Shown here in pieces: positions 1 to 7,185 of a stretch of DNA of 64,000 nt. The stretch is from contig JAGIBF010000007.1 in NCBI GenBank assembly GCA_017744515.1, positions 1-64,000 on the forward strand, read 5' to 3'. The notes under the pieces were generated by a model. The model had not been told where the DNA came from. It ran no database searches and worked only from the letters and a program-made list of their open reading frames with translations. How positions within the stretch are numbered: the first letter of the stretch is position 1; each line of letters starts with the position of its first letter. The DNA is from Niastella sp. GTDB lineage: Bacteria; Bacteroidota; Bacteroidia; Chitinophagales; Chitinophagaceae. A program made the translations under genes and the position numbers.

Positions 1-37
1 GGCAAACTGACCAGCTCTTCTCTCCAGTGATCAGGAT

Positions 38-1891
38 TCAAACGGCCGACTCCGTTTCAGTTTGCGTTTCCAGGTCCTTGCCCGTTTTCTTGTAGATAAT
101 AAACCAGTTTTGCCCGCCATCATTAGAGGCATGAACCTCCAGACCATCCCAGGTATAGGCGGGATCATCATAACGCGCATGAGCCACACGGAAACTAAGT
201 ACAGAACTATCATAAGAGCCGAAATCGATAGGTGGTGTAACGAGATCATCCAGCTGGCCCACTTCATTATAAGAATAGTTGGCAGCAGCTACGGCGCCAG
301 TGGTGAAAAAGTTCAGATCACTGAGCGTCCAGGAGTTGGTGCCGGTAGGATTATTCACATACCACAAGTCACTGGCAGCAGCTAAACGTGGCGGAAAGAA
401 TGGGCCGTTGAAATTCTCGGTAAAAGGAGCAGTTAGGAAATTGGTACGTATGTTCACCCGCGAAGTGATAGTATCATTATGCAGATAACCATCAGTAGAC
501 GCATTAGGCGCCGAAGTATACACCAACACAGTATGATTACCCCTTGCCCCCGTGATGGCACTTGCGGTGAGCGTGGTGTCACGAAGCGGAGCGAGGTTGA
601 TAGGGAAAGTGGTGGTTACAGGCGCTCCCGCATCGATCTGTACAGTCACGGCAACGGAAGTGAGCGTAGTAGTGCCATAGTTCCGTACGGTAACTTTGAT
701 AGGCGTATTATCCAATATAGGACTTCTGCTATCACACTTGCCCATCGGTGTCATACTCACGAGGTAGGCATCTGTAACAGGAGCAGGCGGTGTAAAAGCA
801 TCAGACGTTTTTAAACTTGCCCGGTACATATCGATAGTTGCGGTCACCCGTTCCTGCTGGCCCTTGGTAAAGAAAAACATAGAGCGGTCGTCGAAATAGT
901 TCATGAAGTTCATATACATCATGCCGGGCGGTGAGGGCGCACAGCCATCTGAATACAGGCCACTCACGTTGCCAAACATCGTCTCTTCAACCGCCTTCTC
1001 CGGCGGCGTATCATCATTAGAGGCGGCAGCCGTCAACGGCCAGCCACTTTGGATCCTGAAGTCGAGGTTATTGCAGGCAGCATTATCACCGAAAGCATGC
1101 CACAGGTAAAAGTAATGCCCCACCTCATGCGATAACGTAGCACCTTCATTGTACAGCGGCGAATAGTTACGGCAGGGATTAGCGCCAAGTGTCAACAAGT
1201 GGATAGCTACCCCTTGCGGGCCGATGGTAGCTGAGTTGGTGAACGGAAAAGTAGCGATACCCAGCAGGTTATCGGTGAAAGTGGCACACCAGATATTCAG
1301 GTACTTGGTCACGTCCCACGGGTCGAGCCCACCAAGCGAAGTACTCTTTAATTCATTGATGTTGTTTTGCGTGAACGTCTTGGTGGTGATGCGACGCTCG
1401 ATGCCATTGGTGGCAGCCCCGGCGGGCGTACGGCGCGCAAGCACAAAACGAACTGGTATATTGGCGATGGCTGGTATAAATTCAGGAGCAAATACACCAT
1501 GAGCCTTATAGAACTCCGCTTTTTCACCGGCAAAGTCGCGGTTCAATATTTCCAGGTGCTCATACATGTCCCGGTCGGGAATCACATTCACTGCACTGGC
1601 AGCACCCACAAGGTGAAATACAACAGGAATTACAATGTCGCCGGGTAGTATGCGTAAACCACTCTGTTCTTCCTTGCGCTGAAGATAAGCCTGGTATTGC
1701 TTTTGACCCTCTTCGCGCCACCGCTCTACAATAGAAGGATCTTCCCGGATGATTTTGTTGAGCATTTCCATGGTGCCGCATCGGTGAGTTTGCTCGGGAG
1801 CAGGCGGGCGGTGTTGCTTTTGTGCGGTGGCCGCCAGGTTCATGCATAGGCATAAAGCTGCTAAAACAGCACTTAGAGTAGAATTTCTCAA
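38..1891 (-). CDS. Secreted M43-type zinc metalloprotease, 3' end frameshifted
   Basis: Secreted metzincin-type endopeptidase (pappalysin-like M43 family). Seen: signal peptide at residues 1-23, the zinc site HEVGHYFYLWH at 255-265 (HExxHxxxxxH), and a downstream Met-turn-like NFMNYFDD at about 328-335. A beta-rich region with CARDB/adhesion-like character follows from about 380. The frame ends at a TGA at 38-40 after ...TETESAV. One base over, minus-strand bases 53-1 read GVGRLNPDHWREELVSLP without a stop, which is the continuation expected for this family. A lost G in the run at 52-53 would explain the break. The rest of the protein, probably including a type IX secretion tail, would lie left of the window. 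Either a real inactivating or phase-variable shift, or a sequencing error. Confidence 0.85.
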   Translation of the reverse strand: MRNSTLSAVLAALCLCMNLAATAQKQHRPPAPEQTHRCGTMEMLNKIIREDPSIVERWREEGQKQYQAYLQRKEEQSGLRILPGDIVIPVVFHLVGAASAVNVIPDRDMYEHLEILNRDFAGEKAEFYKAHGVFAPEFIPAIANIPVRFVLARRTPAGAATNGIERRITTKTFTQNNINELKSTSLGGLDPWDVTKYLNIWCATFTDNLLGIATFPFTNSATIGPQGVAIHLLTLGANPCRNYSPLYNEGATLSHEVGHYFYLWHAFGDNAACNNLDFRIQSGWPLTAAASNDDTPPEKAVEETMFGNVSGLYSDGCAPSPPGMMYMNFMNYFDDRSMFFFTKGQQERVTATIDMYRASLKTSDAFTPPAPVTDAYLVSMTPMGKCDSRSPILDNTPIKVTVRNYGTTTLTSVAVTVQIDAGAPVTTTFPINLAPLRDTTLTASAITGARGNHTVLVYTSAPNASTDGYLHNDTITSRVNIRTNFLTAPFTENFNGPFFPPRLAAASDLWYVNNPTGTNSWTLSDLNFFTTGAVAAANYSYNEVGQLDDLVTPPIDFGSYDSSVLSFRVAHARYDDPAYTWDGLEVHASNDGGQNWFIIYKKTGKDLETQTETESAV

Positions 1892-2053
1892 GGCATAAAG
1901 TTTTGGTTCAGTAATAGAAGACTCTCATGCGTTACTACACTCAATTTACTATTTTTTTAACACAGTTATAGCAGCCATCATTTTTTTAATAGCTAAAATC
2001 CTGCTCCAGTCTGTATTTTAGCACAATCGTATAATCAATTAAATGCTTTCAAC

Positions 2054-3079
2054 ATGCGTAACTGCTATGTGTACGGGATATTGGTCTGGGTTATGATCGC
2101 TGTTGCCTGCTCAGGCCATCAATCTACCCAGTCACCCGTAAATGATTACCTCTATGTAGGCGACACCGGTGTGCGTGTAGCCGGTATTAAAATGATACCC
2201 GTAAATACACCAGTTGGCACCTTTAAAGTATGGACCAAACGGTTTGGTAACAATCCATCGATCAAGGTGTTGCTGCTACATGGCGGCCCGGCTATGACAC
2301 ATGAGTACATGGAGAGCTTTGAAAGCTTCTTCCCCGAAGCAGGCATCGAGTTCTATGAATACGACCAATTGGGGTCATATTATTCCGATCAGCCCACCGA
2401 CAGCAGCCTGTGGACCACCGCCCGTTTTGTAGAAGAAGTCGAGCAGGTGCGTAAAGCCCTGGGATTGGATAAAAACAACTTCTTCCTGCTGGGCAATTCC
2501 TGGGGAGGCATCCTCGCCATGGAATATGCATTGAAGTACCAGGACAACCTGAAGGGATTGATCATTTGCAACATGATGGCCAGCTGTCCGGAATACGGGA
2601 AATATGCAGCCGACGTATTGGCTAAAACAATGGACCCTAAAGTGCTGGATACCATCCGGCAGCTGGAAGCCCGTCAGGCATTCCAGGACCCCCAATACAT
2701 GGAGTTGCTGATGAAGCATTTCTACAGCCAGCATATCTGCCGCCTGCCCGAATGGCCGGAACCCGTGAACCGCACTTTCAAACATGCCAACGGCGCTATC
2801 TATACACTGATGCAAGGCCCGTCGGAATTCGGTATTGGTGGCCGCCTTGCCAACTGGGACCGCAAAGCAGACCTTCCTTCCATTAAAGTACCCACGCTCA
2901 CAGTAGGAGCGCGGCACGATACGATGGACCCCGAACACATGAAGTGGATGAGCACACAAGTGCAAAAAGGGTCATACCTCTATTGCCCCAATGGAAGCCA
3001 CCTATCCATGTGGGACGATCAAAAAGTATTTATGGAAGGCGTAATTAAGTTTATTAAAGAAGTAGACGGAAAAAAATAA
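2054..3079 (+). CDS. Proline iminopeptidase-type alpha/beta hydrolase (S33), lipoprotein
   Basis: Alpha/beta hydrolase that probably removes N-terminal proline (or another residue) from peptides. Seen: a hydrophobic N-terminus ending in AVAC with Cys19 as likely lipidation site, the oxyanion-hole motif HGGP at 76-79, nucleophile elbow GNSWGG at 147-152 (Ser149), Asp289 in GARHDTMDPE and His316 in NGSHLSMWD. At 341 residues it matches the family length. The lipobox has Ala at -3, so anchoring to a membrane is likely but not certain. It is transcribed divergently from the M43 protease and converges on the carboxylate-amine ligase. Family membership is firm; the exact substrate is not. Confidence 0.88.
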   Translation: MRNCYVYGILVWVMIAVACSGHQSTQSPVNDYLYVGDTGVRVAGIKMIPVNTPVGTFKVWTKRFGNNPSIKVLLLHGGPAMTHEYMESFESFFPEAGIEFYEYDQLGSYYSDQPTDSSLWTTARFVEEVEQVRKALGLDKNNFFLLGNSWGGILAMEYALKYQDNLKGLIICNMMASCPEYGKYAADVLAKTMDPKVLDTIRQLEARQAFQDPQYMELLMKHFYSQHICRLPEWPEPVNRTFKHANGAIYTLMQGPSEFGIGGRLANWDRKADLPSIKVPTLTVGARHDTMDPEHMKWMSTQVQKGSYLYCPNGSHLSMWDDQKVFMEGVIKFIKEVDGKK

Positions 3080-3087
3080 TTATTTAT

Positions 3088-4203
3088 TTATACACCATGA
3101 AGAAATTGACTTTGAATATAATCGACAACGCTGCCGAGACTTTGCGTTTGCTCGTAAACCTTTAATTGTCTGTCGGCGCCGGTACCCTCTTCCATCATGC
3201 GGGCCACATAATTCACTGCATGCCGGCTGCCCAATGGATCAACCACATCATCGATAAAGTCGAGCAATTCATAAATAAGTACCCGTGCATTGACTTCTTC
3301 CTCTTTACCAAAGTCAATAAGACGGCCATCGATACCATAGCGGCTGGCGCGCCACTTATTTTCATTGATCAGCGCCCGCGAATATTGAATGAAATTGAGA
3401 TTCTGATTGCGCAGCTTGTATATCTTGGCACACACACCCTGAAATAGGGCGGCAATGGCAATAGTTTCCGGCACGGTCATCGGTACATCGCAGATGCGAA
3501 ACTCTACTGTATTGAAAAAAGGATGCACCCGGAGATCCCACCATATCTTTTTAGCATTGTCGATACAGTTTGTCTTTACCAGCAGCTTGATATAGTTGTC
3601 ATACGCCTCGATGGAATCGAAGGTTTCAGGAATACCGGTGCGGGGAAATTTATCGAACACTTTAGTGCGGAATGATTTGTAACCCGTTTGCCGGCCTTCC
3701 CAGAAAGGAGAGTTGGTGCTGAGCGCATAAATGTGCGGCAAAAAGTAACGCGTGCTGTTCGCAATATGGTTGGCCATCTCACGGCTCTCCATGCCCACAT
3801 GCACGTGCAAACCAAAAATGAGATTGCTGCGCGCAGCCTCCTGCAGTTCATTCACGATCTCATTATAACGTACGTGATCAGTGATAAGCTGACTTTCCCA
3901 ATGGCTGAAAGGATGCGTACCCGCAGCCCCCATGGCATAACCCAGGCTATGGGCAATGCCGGAAATAGTTTTACGTAAGGTGGCTACATCGTTAAAAGCT
4001 TCATCTACATTCTGGCATATATCAGTGCCCACTTCCACTACCGCCTGGTGCATTTCGGCCTTCACTTTGTCTTTGATCACTTTCTGCCCTTCCGTAACGA
4101 TGCGTTGCTCGTGACTCTTCAACTCGCGTGAATTTGGGTCCAGTACCATGTACTCCTCCTCGATACCAAGTGTAAATTGTTTGTAGTTCGTATTTGACAT
4201 CAA
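3088..4203 (-). CDS. Carboxylate-amine ligase, glutamate-cysteine ligase type 2 (GCS2/YbdK) family
   Basis: ATP-dependent ligase that joins a carboxylate to an amine; E. coli YbdK is the reference with weak gamma-glutamylcysteine ligase activity. Seen: the family start FTLGIEEEYMVLDP at residues 9-22 with the Mg-binding GIEEE, LHVHVGM at about 150 and the basic-rich core TGYKSFRTKVFDKFPRTG. The length of 371 matches the family. It lies downstream of an ATP-grasp ligase on the same strand, 86 bp apart with a hairpin between. This pairing is known from amidoligase clusters that make peptide-like metabolites. Glutathione synthesis is possible, but no classical gshB is seen, so the product is open. 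Confidence 0.85.
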   Translation of the reverse strand: MMSNTNYKQFTLGIEEEYMVLDPNSRELKSHEQRIVTEGQKVIKDKVKAEMHQAVVEVGTDICQNVDEAFNDVATLRKTISGIAHSLGYAMGAAGTHPFSHWESQLITDHVRYNEIVNELQEAARSNLIFGLHVHVGMESREMANHIANSTRYFLPHIYALSTNSPFWEGRQTGYKSFRTKVFDKFPRTGIPETFDSIEAYDNYIKLLVKTNCIDNAKKIWWDLRVHPFFNTVEFRICDVPMTVPETIAIAALFQGVCAKIYKLRNQNLNFIQYSRALINENKWRASRYGIDGRLIDFGKEEEVNARVLIYELLDFIDDVVDPLGSRHAVNYVARMMEEGTGADRQLKVYEQTQSLGSVVDYIQSQFLHGV

Positions 4204-4244
4204 TCGATAGAAAATTTGAAATTAAAAAATGAACGCTGCAAAAA

Positions 4245-4291
4245 AGAGTCTTAACTCTGAACTCTCGACTCAGAACTCTGAACTCGACTCT
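4245..4291 (-). repeat. ACTCTGA-type word repeat able to form a hairpin
   Basis: Repeated words GAACTC, GACTC and ACTCTGA fill 47 bases. On the minus strand the outer arms AGAGTC and GACTCT can pair, and the distal arm is followed by a run of six T. It may thus end transcription of the ATP-grasp gene, whose stop codon it overlaps. The same words recur at 42211-42243 and 42351-42378. Confidence 0.6.
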
Positions 4292-5267
4292 AAAACCTCG
4301 CTTCCACTACAGATTCCACCAGCGGCTTGCGGGCAATACTATGCTTAACATATTCACCCCACGTAAGGTTGTCGCGGTTAGGCTCCTGCGCCAGTGCACG
4401 CTCGATGGCGTAGTTGGCAGCAGTCTCGATGACCCAGTTGAAATTATCTTCACCCACGCTTTGCAGATCGGCATCAGGTGCCGGGTTGCAGAAGTCGATG
4501 GCATAAGGAATACCATCACGAATAGCCAGCTCCACGGTATTGAAATCATAGCCGAGATATTGGTTGATGCGCAACACGATCTCTTCCATCTGTTGCAGCC
4601 TTTCAGGTGAAGGACGGAAATCACTGGTATAACGCAGGTGATGTGGATTGCGCGGTTCATACGGCATAATGCGCACATGCTTGCCGCCAATACAATAACA
4701 GCGGTAATACTCCTCGAAAATGATCTCTTCCTGCAGCAACATCACCAGTTGATCCGTTTCCTTGTGCTTGTTGAAGAAATCATCCAGGTCATGCAGCTTG
4801 TAAACGTTCTTCCAGCCGCCGCCGGCAAAAGGTTTCATGTAAGCCGGAAAACCTACATAATTGAAAATGCCTTCCCAGTCGAGCGGGTAGGCGAGGTTGC
4901 TGAAAGATTGGTCGGTAGTATCGGTGGGCAATTCATAAGAAGGCAGGATTACCGTTTTGGGAACGGGGACACCTATTTTCACTGCCAGACAGTTATTGAA
5001 GAACTTTTCATCGGCGCTCCACCAGAATGGATTGTTGATCACAGCTGTGCCGCTGATGGCTGCATCCTTCAGGTAAGCCCGGTAAAAAGGTACGTCCTGG
5101 GAAATACGGTCCACGATGACAGCGTATTCATCTGCAGCAGCTTGCACCACTTTGTCGATCCGCACCGGCTCGGCTATCACCCCATTCACCCCCTTACTAT
5201 TGATCCTTTCCACAAAGGCCATGGGGAACGATCTTTCCTTCCCGAAGAGAATACCTATCTTTTTCAT
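4290..5267 (-). CDS. ATP-grasp domain ligase
   Basis: ATP-grasp enzyme that should activate a carboxylate as acyl phosphate and couple it to an amine or thiol. Seen: N-terminal pre-ATP-grasp segment MKKIGILFGKERSF, a Lys in AYMKPFAGGGWKNVY (about residue 150), QEEIIFEEYYRCYCIG and the Mg-ligand region VELAIRDGIPYAIDFCNPAP. The start chosen is the ATG at 5267; an in-frame upstream Met at 5378 would overlap the divergent esterase promoter. The length is 325 residues. The gene shares its strand with the GCS2-type ligase, suggesting a two-step peptide or amide synthesis. Substrates cannot be read from sequence. Confidence 0.82.
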   Translation of the reverse strand: MKKIGILFGKERSFPMAFVERINSKGVNGVIAEPVRIDKVVQAAADEYAVIVDRISQDVPFYRAYLKDAAISGTAVINNPFWWSADEKFFNNCLAVKIGVPVPKTVILPSYELPTDTTDQSFSNLAYPLDWEGIFNYVGFPAYMKPFAGGGWKNVYKLHDLDDFFNKHKETDQLVMLLQEEIIFEEYYRCYCIGGKHVRIMPYEPRNPHHLRYTSDFRPSPERLQQMEEIVLRINQYLGYDFNTVELAIRDGIPYAIDFCNPAPDADLQSVGEDNFNWVIETAANYAIERALAQEPNRDNLTWGEYVKHSIARKPLVESVVEARF

Positions 5268-5357
5268 CTGTATAATAGTTTTATGATAAATGTAGTCCGG
5301 AGAGTAGTAACCAAATATATCTGAATGAAAGGGAAATACCAAATTCCCGATTTTCAT

Positions 5358-5365
5358 TACTTTTG
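5358..5365 (+). promoter_or_regulatory. Bacteroidota -7 box (TACTTTTG) of the esterase gene
   Basis: A perfect TAnnTTTG box lies 8 bases before the ATG at 5373, so the transcript would start almost at the start codon. No convincing -33 TTG was found at the usual distance. Confidence 0.5.
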
Positions 5366-5372
5366 CCGGAAT

Positions 5373-6197
5373 ATGCACATTGAGATTAGTACCGGTACCA
5401 TGGTAGAGACTGTAGCATTGCCATCTGAATTCCTGGACCGAACCGTAAGGGTGAATTTTTATCTGCCGAACCCAACCGCCCGACCAGAAGAGATTAGTCT
5501 GTTACTGGTGAATGATGGGCAGGACCTTGAAGCGATGGGATTTGATAAAATGATCAGCTACCTGTCGGAAACCAACCAGGTAACCCCGCTTTTAATAGCA
5601 GGTATTCATTGCGGTGAAGACCGTCTTAATGAATACGGTATGCTGATGGGCCCCGACTTCAAGGGCCGCGGCACCAAAGGCCCCGCTTATCAGCGATTCA
5701 TTCTCGAAGAATTACTGCCATTTATTTATAGTCACTATAAAGTTTCATCCTTTAAGGAAACAGCCTTTGCGGGTTTTTCACTGGGCGGGTTGAGCGCCAT
5801 CGATATAGTATGGAATCATCCCGGCGTGTTCTCCAAAGTTGGCATCTTCTCCGGCTCGTTGTGGTGGCGCTCCAAAGACAAGGACGCAAAAGATTACAAC
5901 GGCGATAAACACCGCATGATGCACCGCCAGGTGCGCGAAGGAAGCCATCACCCCGGACAAAAATTCTTCTTCCAGTGCGGTACGCTCGATGAAACAGAAG
6001 ACCGCAACAAGAACGGCGTCATCGACTCCATCGATGATACCATCGACCTTATGCGCGAGTTGTTGCAGAAGGGATACAAGGACGGAAAAGATATGTATTA
6101 CCTCCAATTGCCCAAAGGCAAGCACGACGTTCCCACCTGGGCCAAGGCCCTGCCCGTATTCCTGAAATGGGGCTGGCGCGGCCGCGGGGAAGAGTAA
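5373..6197 (+). CDS. Esterase, enterochelin-esterase/antigen-85 (PF00756) type
   Basis: Alpha/beta hydrolase of the putative esterase family (enterochelin esterase, S-formylglutathione hydrolase, Ag85). Seen: nucleophile elbow GFSLGG, acid region GTLDETEDRN and a C-terminal His in LPKGKHDVPTW, giving a complete triad. There is no signal peptide, so it is probably cytoplasmic. The start used is the ATG at 5373; a more upstream Met at 5325 would precede the promoter box, and ATG 5400 is a weaker alternative. About 274 residues. The segment DETEDRNKNGVIDSIDDT resembles an acidic metal-binding loop. It is divergent from the ATP-grasp/GCS2 pair and could act on their product, which is an inference. 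Confidence 0.82.
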   Translation: MHIEISTGTMVETVALPSEFLDRTVRVNFYLPNPTARPEEISLLLVNDGQDLEAMGFDKMISYLSETNQVTPLLIAGIHCGEDRLNEYGMLMGPDFKGRGTKGPAYQRFILEELLPFIYSHYKVSSFKETAFAGFSLGGLSAIDIVWNHPGVFSKVGIFSGSLWWRSKDKDAKDYNGDKHRMMHRQVREGSHHPGQKFFFQCGTLDETEDRNKNGVIDSIDDTIDLMRELLQKGYKDGKDMYYLQLPKGKHDVPTWAKALPVFLKWGWRGRGEE

Positions 6198-6550
6198 GAA
6201 AGTTGTTGATTTCCTCAATACATGTTAGTGAAGATTAAGCTGTTCCCGGGGTTCATCCGTGGTTGTCCCGGATACTCCCGGGAGTTGTCTTATCTTACTT
6301 TCTATGAACTACAGTAATAACAACTCAATCTTATCGATAAATAAATGTAGATGCAGCGTCTTAAAATAAATACGCTTTATATACGCTGCATCTACGCTAT
6401 ATATACGCTGTATCTACGCTGTATCCTCCAGTAAACTGTTGATTGTCTGTTAGTCTGCTACCCTTTAAACGTGAATGAGGCTGAGGTAAAAGTAAGAGGG
6501 AGAGGATATGTTATTGATTGTCAAATTATTGTGGTCTTTTGTGCGGGCCT
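6198..6550. other. Intergenic region with tandem repeats, no gene seen
   Basis: There is no credible reading frame in 353 bases between the convergent esterase and FRG genes. It contains CCCGGG-rich inverted sequence near 6245-6285 and a tandem 11-nt repeat array at 6371-6425. The rest shows no recognisable element. Confidence 0.7.
6371..6425. repeat. Five tandem 11-nt repeats (TACGCTnnATN)
   Basis: Units are TACGCTTTATA, TACGCTGCATC, TACGCTATATA, TACGCTGTATC, TACGCTGTATC, each beginning TACGCT with no gap. The segment GATGCAGCG just upstream (6350-6358) is the exact reverse complement of CGCTGCATC within the array, so a hairpin is possible. Confidence 0.9.
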
Positions 6551-7066
6551 TTATAGGCAACTTCCTCCAAAGAGGCATTCTATGGTGTCATGCTGGGGAT
6601 AGCCTTTCGTTAGTTTTGGTATTACTATTATTACTTTAATTCGCTTTTCTCGGTATTTCCCCGGTTCTCCCTGCCCTAATTCATCCTGAACAATCGGTTC
6701 ATAATTGGGGTACTTACGTGTTGCAAAAAAAGCCGCAACCGCCAGATCATTGATTACATCAACCATATCAGAACTCAGGCCATATTGTTGTGCCATCAAG
6801 TTGCCAATAGTCCTTTCGAATTTCCGGATCAGCTTTTCATGGACTATTGCTTTTTTGGCTTGTAATGTTTGGCCGGCAGGAATAGGCCGGTGGTTTAAAT
6901 TCATTTTGTCTTTTTCGATAATATCGAGGTATGGTCTGAATCCAGAGGGTAAAATAGTTCCATGATCTCTCGGTTGTCCTCTAAAAAGACTTCCATATGT
7001 TCCCTGGTCTTCTAAATAATGAAGTAGTTCAAATATGTTTGATGCGGGATTATGTTTATCGAACAT
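6551..7066 (-). CDS. FRG-domain protein, apparently shortened at its C-terminus
   Basis: FRG domain (named for a Phe-Arg-Gly motif), a domain of uncertain activity often found in toxin-like or defence-associated proteins. Seen: SLFRGQPRDHGTILPSGFRPY at about residues 26-46 and the second conserved block MAQQYGLSSDMVDVINDLAVAAFFATRK at about 91-118. Family proteins usually run well beyond 200 residues; this one stops at 171 with an unusual tail FGGSCL. Another frame on the same strand stays open for about 17 codons past that point (EEVAYKGPHKRPQ), so a 3' frameshift is possible. It stands alone between a repeat block and a terminator. Function unknown. Confidence 0.7.
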   Translation of the reverse strand: MFDKHNPASNIFELLHYLEDQGTYGSLFRGQPRDHGTILPSGFRPYLDIIEKDKMNLNHRPIPAGQTLQAKKAIVHEKLIRKFERTIGNLMAQQYGLSSDMVDVINDLAVAAFFATRKYPNYEPIVQDELGQGEPGKYREKRIKVIIVIPKLTKGYPQHDTIECLFGGSCL

Positions 7067-7129
7067 CTGGCATATATGGGTTAAATGAGTTTCCTAATAT
7101 ACCTATTTTTTAATGGACTCCCTAAAACG

Positions 7130-7148
7130 GAAAGAGGCCGCCTCTTTC
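7130..7148 (-). terminator. Hairpin after the first TonB receptor
   Basis: Arms GAAAGAGG and CCTCTTTC with a 3-nt loop lie 38 bases past the receptor stop. On the minus strand only a short T run follows, so termination may be weak. Confidence 0.6.
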
Positions 7149-7185
7149 GAGACAGCCTCTTTGCATTAGATACAATCATCAATCT

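Noticed and set aside
6371-6425. CRISPR array
   Set aside because: The 11-nt units abut with no spacers, and no cas gene is near.
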